A DNA stretch of 64,000 nucleotides, from NCBI GenBank assembly GCA_028386065.3, contig JAKUCV010000926.1, positions 20,422 through 84,421 of the forward strand. The letters are read 5' to 3'. The notes beneath the pieces were generated by a model. It did not search any database. It was not told where the DNA came from and saw only the letters and a program-made list of their open reading frames with translations. The position numbers and the translations under genes were made by a program. Below are positions 10,880 through 21,037 of this stretch, piece after piece (positions within the stretch are counted from its first letter, which is position 1; every line of letters begins with the position of its first letter). This DNA is from Turnera subulata (Eukaryota; Streptophyta; Magnoliopsida; Malpighiales; Passifloraceae).

Positions 10880-11570
10880 TTTCGCATCACAAGTTCAAGT
10901 TCACAACCACATCATGGGGTTCTCTAGAAAACGAATTGGGAAAGCAAAAGGGCTTGAAATCCTTTCCGGAAAAATCACTGTCCAAAACTGGATCCATCCA
11001 AATCCGTTCACAGTCAATCCCGAGCCTCACTGTTGAAGCATTCCAAAACACGAACTCGCTGTCGGAACTGCCCAACAACAACAACATCAAAACCCGCAGC
11101 CACCATCCCGACCCGACCACGCCACCACCCACAGCAACCCGCCGACCGAACACCACCAACCCGCCAGAAACCAACGACAACTGCCCACACGCCATCATCC
11201 GCGAAGCCAGCCGCCACAACAACACAAGACAACTCATCAACACCCACCCGAAGCAAAGAGGAACCGAAAAAAGAAAAGACAAAAGGAAACAAAAAGAAAT
11301 GGGGAGTTGGGTCTTACCCGACTTATGGCGGCGACGATCTCAATTGACGCGCAAGGCGACGGCGCAAGGGGGAGAGGCAGGAGACTGTGACAGTGTGAGG
11401 AAAAGAGTAGTGGGAGAAGGAAACCCGGGCGCGGCGCGACTTGTAGAGAAACTAGAGGGCTCGGGGAACAAAGGAAAGGGAAGAAAGAAGGAACAACAAG
11501 AAGGAAAAGAACTGGAAATATTTAATGGGAGAACCCAGAGAACGACCTGCCGGTTGCAAAGTCCTAATAA
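10880..11570 (-). other. GC-rich, strand-biased island; possible minus-strand promoter or leader remnant
   Basis: Clearly richer in GC than its flanks. The plus strand is strongly AC-biased (CCACCACCCACAGCAACCCG), so the minus strand is GT/CT-biased like a transcribed plant leader. On the minus strand a pyrimidine-rich stretch at about 11440-11570 is followed by GCCGCCATAAGTCGGGTAAG near 11310-11340, which contains a good splice-donor match. No coding exon is recognised. A truncated gene 5' end is an inference only. Confidence 0.3.
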
Positions 11571-11879
11571 TGTCGTTTAAGCTTCCAGTTCCTTTTTCTT
11601 TTTTTAATTCTGCATTGGTAGCCTTCAATTTACAATTTTACTTTTCTGTTCAATCAGGTAATAATACAAATTGACGGTTATGGTTTAATCCTGTGATTGA
11701 ATTTTAAAAGTTCATTAATTTCCTGCCGTGTACGTTTACTATATATATAGTACTAAATGGAATCATAAAATAAACTCAGAAATTTAATTTAATTCAACAT
11801 AAATTGAGAGGGCATTTTGTGTTTGACAAATACTTTTAAGCCGCGTGTACCAAGGAAAAAATTGCCGCAATAAAAAAAG

Positions 11880-13570
11880 GTGTACATTTTAGATTTTTTT
11901 TCTTTATTTTTTAAACAGTAAATCAATTACCAGGGGGTATTTATTATCTCCCACATTTAGACACCAAAATAAATAACCACAGAATCTGGAAAATTTTTAA
12001 AGGTGATTTCTTTTTGCAATTGATTAAAAGGTGATATATGTATCACAATTCACACACAACATTCTCCATATACCATATATATGTCTCTTAAATCTTGCAG
12101 ATCTCTTTACACTGTATAGATCAGGGTAGGTGGGATGGGAGCTTGACTTCTTTTCATTATATAAGAATTATCCACAATCTTAGAATGAACCATGACTTCT
12201 AATAAAACCCAGTTGTGTTGGCGCAGGGGAGCTTGCTTTTGTTTTTCTTTTTCCCTCCATTGTGTATTGCAATTTTCTCAAAACTATTAGTATCTTGAAC
12301 ATTAAATATATAAATGTTGTGTACAAGAAAAAGAAAAAAATTAATACTTTTCTTAGTAAACATACAAATTTTATGAAAAGAGATAAATGCAATTAATATG
12401 TTTAGTAGTGAATCAGAAATGTAATTAGTTATAAAAAATATAAAGTTATATAAAGTATGAAGTTGTCAAAAAATAAGTAATTTTAATATTTAAAATTATA
12501 TAAAATATCTTAAAATTTTATGTAGTAAAATAGATAATATTTAAAAAGATACAAAAGAGATATAAAATTAATATAAAAATTATTTTCAAAAAATAATGAA
12601 ATTTAATTAACATAAAATGCTTATAATAAAAAAATGAAAACTAAAACAAATAAAAGTAAATAATTAAAAAATAATATGAAAATATGGTTATGTTTAAAAT
12701 ATAAAATGTAAATAAATATTTAAGATGTCAGAAAGATAAACCTTAAATATATCATTTATTGTAAGATAATTTTAGAAAACTATTGAATTATTGAAATATA
12801 TTAGATTTATATTTCAAAAAGAAACAAAAAGGAGATAGAGTATTAAAAATAGTTATGTTTGAAAATATCATATTACATAATAGTTTCAACATTATTAAAA
12901 ACATAAATATTATTAAATATTAAAACTATTGATTGATTTCAAAGGACAAAAGGAGATGGAGAACTAATATAAATTTTGAACAAAAAATTTCATGTCAAAA
13001 CATTAATTAACATATTTATAATAATACATTAATTCTAGACATTAAAGGTATTAATATAATTGAATTAAAAAAATTATTTAAATATAACAATAGAGAACTA
13101 TAAATTTCATAAAAAGTGTCAAAAAAGTTTATTGAATATTTATTGACATAAATCAACTTTTTAAAATTTTTTCTACCTGGTCAATTAATAATTAAAATTT
13201 ATCTCAATTATATTAATTAATAAAACTTATATATAATTAATATAAAAAATCAGAAAGAAAAATAGGACAATATTACTAGATCATTTGCGAAGGTAACATC
13301 ATGTTCTTCTATATTGTTTCAAAATAAAAAAGTCATATTACAAGTGACATAAAAATGAGTTTATAGAATCATACAAAAAAAAATAACTTAAATTTTATAA
13401 GATTTTTGTGTATAAAAAAGAAAAATAAGACTATATAATTAACATAAAATTTAAATAATAACAATTATTTTATAAAAAATGAATGATATAATATTATGAT
13501 AAAAAATAAATTGATTGCAAAATTAACTAAAAAACATAACAATAAATATTAAGACAAATATAAGTTCAAT
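11880..13570. other. Very AT-rich block without genes
   Basis: From about 12400 to 13570 the sequence is almost entirely A and T, with only scattered G and C and many short TAAAATTA-like words. No ORF, no long repeat unit and no transposon termini were found. Confidence 0.7.
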
Positions 13571-13760
13571 ATCACACTATCTATCCCCATTCAAACCCGT
13601 GTATAACACCGGACAGACGGACTAGTTATTTATATATTAGTGCTCCCACTCGCGTCGTGAGATTAAGATATATATTGGAACAGATTTAGCCCAATCAAAC
13701 CATTATTACTTTGACGGCAAGTATTGCAAATTGCCTTGGCGACTAAGGACTTGGCTTCTG

Positions 13761-13770
13761 TATAAATAAA
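13761..13770 (+). promoter_or_regulatory. TATA box of F-box gene 2
   Basis: TATAAATAAA lies 138 bp before the ATG at 13908, and the leader between them contains AAGCGAAAGAGCCTAACC. Position and sequence suit a plant core promoter; the start site is inferred. Confidence 0.5.
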
Positions 13771-13857
13771 TCGAACACAAATTGAAGAGGTGTCACTACA
13801 TCCCAAGCGAAAGAGCCTAACCTACAAAATTTCGTATCCTGTCTAGGTTTTTGCAGC

Positions 13858-13907
13858 CTCCTACCCCTCCTCCTCCTCCCCCTCCCCCTCCCCCTCCCCC
13901 TCCTCCC
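13858..13907 (+). repeat. Polypyrimidine (CCT/CCCCCT) tract abutting the start codon
   Basis: An uninterrupted C/T tract apart from one A at the left end, made of CCT and CCCCCT units, ending directly before CCCATGG. If read in frame it would give poly-proline, but there is no ATG upstream in that frame, so it is leader sequence. Confidence 0.8.
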
Positions 13908-15422
13908 ATGGCAGAAGGCAACTTCTCATCAAAACCAACTTCCATAGAGGATCTCGACGATCAGTTGTTGACTGAGATCCTGAAACTACTCCCTTCATTC
14001 AAGCTCGCTATTCGATGTAAGTTAGTCTCCAAGAACTGGTGCTCCTTGATCTCCAGTCCCTTATTTCTTCAGCCCTTCAAGAAACGCCTTGAAACCTCCA
14101 ACTCAAGCCAACCACAACCCTTTGCCCTTATTCTCAACTGTGCTTGGAAGAGAAATCAAGAGTTTCCATCTACACACCGAGTAATACCCGCAAGCGGTGA
14201 CATATCACTCCTCCAGTCCTCCTCGGGGTTCAAGTTAGAATTCCTCCCTGGCTTCAACCCTGGATCCCTTAGGATTGCTGCATCGTATAAGGACTTACTC
14301 TTGTGTTACCTGGATGAGAATCCGACGGTGTATTACCTTTGCAACCCACTCACAAAACAGTGGGTTGCTCTCCCACCTCACTCTGGTTTTGGTTTGATCA
14401 GTCACAGTACTGTTAAGTACAGGGTGGGTTTGATGTGCGATGACATGCATTGCAGGGTGGTGCGGATTTCTTATCGGCCACATTATTATTCTAAAGAAGG
14501 TCAGTGCCAGGAATTATTAGCCGAAATATTTTCATCAGAGACAAATGAATGGAGGAAGGTGGAGATCTTGCACCCTTACCACGTTACATTTCCTTCAGTA
14601 AACCTTGAAAATTACTCCGGTCGTGAACAATACCTGCAGGCTTCATCATTAAGCTTGGATGATACATTTTTCATGTTGAACGTGTGGGACGGTAGTGTTG
14701 TAGCTTACAGATTCTCAAAGCCAGAAGGGTGTCATATAATTCCGCCACCCAAAGATGAAGATTTTTCTTGGCTTCCAGACATGGCACTCGGGGCGCATCA
14801 AGGGTCACTGAGGTTACTGCAAGTATGTTGCCCTTCTGAGGTTAGTGGTGGCGATTGTATTGGAGAGGGATTCTTGGCAGTTTGGGAATTGGAAGACTAT
14901 GGAAGTGGAGAGTGGAGATTTAAGTACAAGATTTATTGGAGCGAAGTTTTTCGCGATGATTTCAATATTAGAGGGGTTCCTAATAATCATGACAATGACG
15001 ATCTCCTGCAGAAAGAAGAACTTAAATCGTTGATGTTTGAATTGTATATTAGTGGTCAATCCCCGGCCATAACGGCTGTAGCTTTGGACCCTGATGACGA
15101 TGATGTTGTCTACTTTGCTCGTTCATCTAGTTTCCGCTACGACAGTTACGAATGTCTCTACTCATGCAATTTGAGGTTAAAAGAAGTTGGAGTAGTTGAT
15201 AGCACTTTGGAAATAGTCGATGATCTTGATAGCCAAGATGGAAGCAGCGATTCCGATACATCTAATGAAAGTAAAGGAGTGTATGCAAAGGATGCCTTCC
15301 CGATAGTACTGAGCAAGTTTCCTACAATTATTCCTGCAGCAACCCTGGGCAAGTGTAAGTTTTTGCTGCCCCATGTTTCTTTTGTTGCTTCCAGTTATAT
15401 CTTTTCTGATAAAACTATATAG
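13908..15422 (+). CDS. F-box protein with FBA-like region (gene 2, 504 aa, extended C-terminus)
   Basis: Single exon, ATG at 13908 (MAEGNFSSKP). The F-box spans residues about 12-55 (IEDLDDQLLTEILKLLPS, RCKLVSKNWCSLISSPLF). FBA landmarks: GFKLEFLPGFNPGSLRI, SYKDLLLCYLDE, YYLCNPLTKQWVALPP, FSSETNEWRKVEILHPY, VVAYRFSKPEGCHII, HQGSLRLLQVCC, VWELEDYGSGEW, AVALDPDDDDVVYFAR, LYSCNLRLKEVGVVD. A Ser/Asp-rich insert (SSDSDTSNES) sits near the C-terminus. Relatives stop at a GQV-stop; here GGGCAAGTGTAA is out of frame by one base, so the protein reads on for about 20 more residues to 15422. Otherwise intact. Expected role: SCF substrate adaptor; target unknown. Confidence 0.88.
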   Translation: MAEGNFSSKPTSIEDLDDQLLTEILKLLPSFKLAIRCKLVSKNWCSLISSPLFLQPFKKRLETSNSSQPQPFALILNCAWKRNQEFPSTHRVIPASGDISLLQSSSGFKLEFLPGFNPGSLRIAASYKDLLLCYLDENPTVYYLCNPLTKQWVALPPHSGFGLISHSTVKYRVGLMCDDMHCRVVRISYRPHYYSKEGQCQELLAEIFSSETNEWRKVEILHPYHVTFPSVNLENYSGREQYLQASSLSLDDTFFMLNVWDGSVVAYRFSKPEGCHIIPPPKDEDFSWLPDMALGAHQGSLRLLQVCCPSEVSGGDCIGEGFLAVWELEDYGSGEWRFKYKIYWSEVFRDDFNIRGVPNNHDNDDLLQKEELKSLMFELYISGQSPAITAVALDPDDDDVVYFARSSSFRYDSYECLYSCNLRLKEVGVVDSTLEIVDDLDSQDGSSDSDTSNESKGVYAKDAFPIVLSKFPTIIPAATLGKCKFLLPHVSFVASSYIFSDKTI

Positions 15423-16640
15423 TTGGATCATTGCACAATTTTAACCTTCGAGTATGAGTTCCACTTTCATTTTATACTCTCTCATCGAAACTTTTTTGTT
15501 TTTTTCTTAGGAAAATACCAGGAGAGTATCACTCTTAACACAAGACTAATGTCTCCCGGATTTCAATCCACACCTATTAAGGTAAGCACCCTACTAATTG
15601 TGTATGTTTTATACACATCTCCAGAGTTTGCACCTTGTTTGATGCTTAAGGACCCGGTCCTTCTCCACTGGCACCTTACCAAAGCTTTGTTCTTAATGAT
15701 CTGTATTGCAGTGCTTTGTATTGTTCATCTTGTAACTCAAATATATTTTAACGTAAGTGGAGCCCTTTGGCTTGGGCTATCTCTTGTGAGAATTTCTCAT
15801 ATTGATCACCAGTAACAACAGATAAATCTAGAAACGATTTATAATAAACCAGTATTCATTTGTCTCAGGTCCTTCTCGACATCATGGTTAGGTTGATTCC
15901 TGATGTAAGATGCTTTCCTGAATGAAATGGCCAAGCTTGTGTTGGTTGCATTTCTACCATTTAATTTGCTGACAAACAGTTTTTCTTTGAAATATTGACA
16001 ACTAGACTTAGAACTAAAGTTTTGGATTTTCAGACAATGCAACAACTCTGTGGCGGCGGAAAGAACAACGGAAATTGAGCATGGGAACAAGCAGGGAAGG
16101 GATGACTATTGGGTGCCGGCAGCGGCCGGATGCTGGTGGTCTTCCTGGCAATCTTGGGAGCCGAGCTATGACTACCAGAGTCGACTGTCATCTAAGCAAG
16201 GACCGCCTGCTTTGCGGATTCAAGAATTTATATTTACTATTTCCTTTTTTACCTTTCCTTTTTTGTTTTTTTGCGTTTTATCAGGATTTTTTTGGGAATG
16301 TATGACAATATTGGTTGGTCATCTAGTAAAGTACTAAAAATAAATAATTTCTAAATATATTATTTTTCTTCTTTCTCTTGCCTAACCACATCAATTACCA
16401 GTCGTTTAGAAAAACTGCTACAATGGTTTAACTTGTAAGTACAATATCGCTCGCTTAAATACATAATGGAAGAGTGGTTCAAAAAAAAAAAATGTATAAT
16501 GGAAGTCACACCAAACCCAGAAAACATCTTAATGGATAAGAGAACAAAAACTTGCTTTCACTTTTATTCTGTTTTGGATTGGTTAAACTTTGCTTCTGCT
16601 TTCAATAATGTATATATATATAATGTACAGTATTATACAC
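15423..16640. other. 3' flank of gene 2, no clear gene
   Basis: There are exon-like bits: a TTTTTTCTTAG acceptor before 15512 and an AAGGTAAGC donor at about 15580. A short GC-rich piece at 16050-16210 reads open in two frames, but I recognise no protein. A spliced 3' UTR is possible but unsupported. Confidence 0.3.
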
Positions 16641-17075
16641 GATGCCAAGGTACAATATAGGAAGCAGGGCCCTCTTACTCCCATGGCAAAATGCAACTCT
16701 TAAGGAGGAGCTTCCATTGACGATCTTGATGACCACTTGCTGATTGAGATTCTGCAACTACTACCCTCTTTCAAGTTTGCTACTCGGTGTAAGTTAGCCT
16801 CCAAGCGTTGGTGCTCTTTGATTTCTAGTCCCATATTTCTTCGTCCCCTGAAGGAGCGTCTTGAAACCTCTATCAAAGCCAAGCAACCAAAACCCTTTGC
16901 CATTGTTTTCAATCGTTTAAACAGGGACGAGTATCGATCTAAGCCCCAAGCAATAACTCACAGCAAAAAAATACTCCACTACTCCTCCGGTTTCAAGTTG
17001 AAATTCCTCCCTGCCTTCAGGAAAGGCAGGTCCCTTTGCATTGCGGCCTCTTATAAGGACTTACTCTTGTGTTAC
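16610..17075 (+). pseudogene. F-box gene, 5' part, broken by LINE insertion
   Basis: The leader at 16610-16682 resembles the one at 1360-1481. The ATG at 16683 reads MAKCNS followed at once by TAA (codon 7). After the stop the frame is good: ASIDDLDDHLLIEILQLLPS, CKLASKRWCSLISSPIF, KPFAIVFN, SSGFKLKFLPAF, AASYKDLLLCY. At 17075 the gene is interrupted by a minus-strand LINE. The downstream part resumes at 23579. It is dead both by the early stop and by the insertion. Confidence 0.88.
17062..17075. repeat. Target-site duplication of LINE, left copy
   Basis: TACTCTTGTGTTAC at 17062-17075 matches TACTATTGTGTTAC at 23579-23592 with one mismatch. Both are the F-box coding sequence around LLLCY, so the repeat marks the insertion point of the LINE at 17076-23578. 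Confidence 0.8.
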
Positions 17076-17302
17076 TGTTTTTTTTTTTATGCTAACAGAG
17101 TTTTATTTATGTACTGGTTAACAAAATTACATTCAGTATTACAGGATCATGACTGCATATCAGTGCCATGAAAAGTGGCCGCCAAAATTAAAGTCTTACT
17201 GAAGTAACAAGGCAGCACTTTCGTAAGAAACAAACAGACAATTCCAAGACTGAATACGTACAGAGAAAGACAACCAGAATATCATGGTGTAGGAAGATTG
17301 AG

Positions 17303-20300
17303 TTATACTTCAAGACAGGAGAAGTTTCTGCGTCTCCCTTTCCAGTTAATGATTGTATTCGCGTTGGCAATTACCCCTGAAGCACTAAAAGGGAAATCCG
17401 GGTGGTGGCTCTTAATCCAAGATGTAGCATGAACCAAGATAATATCAGTAATTCTGTCATGGTCTGTTGCTGAATTGTCAAAGATTTGCTTATTTCTCTC
17501 AAGCCAAATAGCCCAAAGGGCAGCATATCCAATGATTAATCACAAAGATCTACTGCGGGGGAAGGGGTTAGAAAGCACCACTGAAGTAGGAAAGCTTCAA
17601 GTGTTTCGGGAGAAGCCCACCTAACCCCCCACCATGCGCACAGGCTGCACCAAATCTTCCATGAAACCGAACATGACAGCAGCAGGTGGTCTCTAGTTTC
17701 GAGATGAGAATGACAAAGAGGGCATGTTGAGTCCGCAAGGGAGATAATGCCACGGTGTCTAAGAGAATCCTTTGTGGGAATGCCATTATTTAGTGCCATC
17801 CAAATCTAGCACTCAACTTTATAAGGGACAAGAGATATCCAAGGGTATGGTTTTGAACGTCTTAGTTCTGATCTCTTGTATAAGAAATCCTTGTCGTTAC
17901 GAACAGAATAATTGCCATGCTTATCATCAATCCAAATGCGCTGGTCCTCAGTATCAAGATTTAGACTAACTGCCGCTACATCGCGCATCATCAATTGGAA
18001 GTCAGAAGATTCCCATTCTCTTAGGGGTCTCCTGCAATTAGAAGTCCAAGCAGGTTGGCTATTTATCATCTCAAGGCATGTCGCAACAGAAGAATACTTG
18101 TACATGGACAAGGAGAATAATCGTGGATATTTATTGATGAAAGGGTCGTTACCTGTCCAGTTGTCAGTCCAGAAGACTGCCACTGCACCATTGCCAATCT
18201 TAATTCTCGAGCCGTCCCAAAGAGGGCACTGATACAGTCGATCGCCATATGCAGAGGACATGATATTCCTCCAGTAGGGTGATGCCTTGTGAGAAATAAA
18301 TTGAGGGGTGAGAGATGATGAACCGTCCAAGCACTTATTTGTTATTAAAGATTTCCAGTCCTTGTCACCATTCTTTGTAAAGCACCAGATCCATTTGAAT
18401 AATAGACATTGATTCATAATGTGAAGATCAATGATTCCCAAACCTCCGAGATGCTTTTTGGGACAACAATCTTTCTCCAAGCTACATGACAGATTTTTCT
18501 TTTTTCCTCGACTCCACCCCACAGAAAGGATCTCATAGTTCGAATGGTTTTCTTGGCAACCGCGACGGGGAGGTGAAACAAAGACATATAATATGTTGGA
18601 AGACCACTAAGAACTGATTTGAATAGAGTCACCCTGCCACCAAGGGATAAATGTCTTCCTTTCCAAGATTTCAATTTTCTCGTGAACTTCTCAAGCACCG
18701 GTTTCCAAGCTGAAACCTTTCTCATGTTGGCTCCGAGAGGGAATCCAATATATTTAAATGGGAGATTTTCAGCTTTACAATGAAGCATACCCGCAATATG
18801 TTCAACCTCGTATTGTTTGATGCCGACCCCGATGACACTGCTTTTTGAGAAATTGATGCTCAGCCCGGATAGAACTTCAAACACACGGAGACAACGCTTT
18901 AGGTTGAGAACTGATTGTGTGTCAAGCGGGGAAAACGCAATTGTGTCATCTGCGTATTGTAAGATTGAGAAAGGTAGACTTTGCACAGAGACTGGACGTA
19001 TCAAGTCGAGAGTGTGGGCTTGGAACAAAATTGAGGCTAATCCCTCTGCCGCTATATTGAAAAGGAATGGAGAAAGTGGGTCACCCTGTTTGAGGCCTTT
19101 CTCGGGCAAAAATTCAGCCGGCGGGGACCCATTTACCAGAATAGCTTCACGGGAGGAGGAGAAGCATTCAAAAATCCATCCTCGCCATTTCTCACAGAAG
19201 CCCATAGCTTCCAAAACTTGGATTAAATATTGCCAATCCACCGAGTCAAAAGCTTTCTTAAAGTCGATCTTCCACAAAATTGTCTTTTGTTTTCTTTTCT
19301 TTAAGTCATCCATAATCTCATTAGCAAGAAGAGCACTACTATCCATAATACTCCTTCCTTCAACGAAGGCTGACTGTTGGTTCCCAATTATCTGCGACAT
19401 GACAGATTTCAGCCTCAAACAAAGGATTTTTGCGACAGTCTTGTATATCCCATTGACTAAAGTGATGGGTCTGTATTCATCAAGGGAAGCAGCCCCAGAT
19501 TTTTTGGCAATGAGGGTTATGAAGGCGGTGTTAGCACCCTTAGGAAGCCTGGCCTTTTCCTGAAATTGCAACAAAATATCAAACAGGTCAGATTTAATAA
19601 GATGCCAACATCTCTTGTAGAAAAAGAAATTGAAGCCGTCGGGACCAGGAGCCTTAGAGCTGTCACAGCTCCAAATAGCCCCTTTCAGTTCATCCATGGT
19701 GGAAGGCTTCACTAAATCAGTAGCAGACTCAGGATTCAGGCAGCGAAATTGCAAGGAGCCAATAGAAGGTTGAGAAGCGTTCTGGCAACTATAGAGATTG
19801 GCGAAATAATTCTTGCATTAAGATTTCACTTCTTCCGGATCATGGAGCCATCTACCGTTGACATGATTTTGATCAATCCGATTTTTTCTGCCCCTGTTGC
19901 ATGCCGACAGGTGGAAAAATCTGGTGTTCCGATCGCCAAGTCTACACCAGTTTAACCTTGCCTTCTGCCGCCACAAGTTCTCTTATTGTCTAGTTTTCAC
20001 TCCAAATCCGCTTTTAAGTTGTACCAAGAATCAGTTTCAACCGTAGATAGGGGTCGATAATCAGCGTCCTTATCCAGAGTATCTATCTTGGACTGGATTT
20101 GCTCAATATTAGACTTCAAGTTCCCGAAGACATCTCTGTTCCAATGAGAGAGGAGGCGACGTAGCATACTTAACCTCTTCAAAAAATTGAAGCGACCAGG
20201 GAAAGATTCACATGCCGTAGCCCACATACCAGAAATAATCTCCAAAAAATTAGGGTGCTCCCACCAAGCGTTTATGAATCCGAAGGGACGACAGCCCCTT

Positions 20301-21001
20301 GAATATTGGTCCTGTGATAACAAAATGGGGTAGTGATCCGAATTCAATTTCCTGCCAGATTTTAGAAATAATCCCGGAAACCATAAGCTCCATTCGCCTT
20401 TAGCAAACATTCTGTCTACCTTACTCGCAGAAGAAGAATTACTCCATGTAAACTGCTTATCAAACAATCGAAATTCAATCAAGTTTACCCTCTGTAGGAA
20501 ATTGTTAAAAGCTGCAACCCCTCTCCTGAAAATTCGCCCACTTTTGCGATCAGAAGGCACAAGAGTTTCGTTAAAATCGCCGAGAATTAACCAAGGAGAG
20601 CAGAATTCATCCTTTAAAGAGGCTAAATTATGGAACATATGGATACGAGCCTCCAAATTAGTATCAGCATAAACTCCGCAGAATGTGACTTTGTGATTGT
20701 CAGGCAAGATGATACCCTCCGTCATGATCCAGTGATCGTGCCGGACAGTTCTTTCCATTTTGAAGAAATTAATATCCCAGATTAAAATCAAGCCACCAGC
20801 TCTGCCATAGGAATCAACAGCCACAAACTCTACATTACCCGGACCCCAAAGTTTGTAATAGAGGAATATATCCATACTAGGGCATTTAGTTTCGCATAGA
20901 AAAGCTAAGTTCACATTATTTTTTTGAATAAAGTCACGCACCTGGGCCTGTTTGGAACCGGAGCAAGCACCACGAACATTCCATGATAGGATATTGATCA
21001 T
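17303..21001 (-). pseudogene. LINE ORF2: endonuclease and reverse transcriptase, decayed
   Basis: The likely start is the ATG at 21001 (MINILSWNVRG). The apurinic endonuclease-like domain comes first (SWNVRG, CETK, GDFNET, SDHYP; 21001 to about 20300). The reverse transcriptase follows (PGPDGFNFFFY, FRPITLVNG-type block, IDFKKAFDSVDW, GLKQGDPLSPFLF, LQYADDTIAF; 19754 to about 18500). The zinc-knuckle region comes last (CPLCHSHLETRDHLLLSC) and the terminal RNFSCLEV-stop ends at 17303. Damage: a stop/shift near 19997, a TAA near 19815, a shift near 18500, further breaks between about 17800 and 17890, and a TGA near 17536. ORF2 supplies target nicking and target-primed reverse transcription in intact relatives. 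Confidence 0.87.
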
Positions 21002-21037
21002 AAAGGTGACAGAAAACACGTTGAGGCTGCAGGAGCA

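Noticed and set aside
10936..11580. Long plus-strand ORF of 214 codons
   Set aside because: Composition is Thr/Pro/Asn/Arg low complexity from AC-biased DNA, with no domain. Overlapping frames are equally open. Treated as a by-product of the GC island.
13851..13907. Poly-proline N-terminal extension of F-box gene 2
   Set aside because: It would need a TTG start; no ATG exists in that frame upstream, and all relatives start at the MAKRN/MAEGN ATG.
15423..15815. ORF after F-box gene 2
   Set aside because: Begins with TTG, crosses apparent splice-like sites, and has no recognisable protein features.
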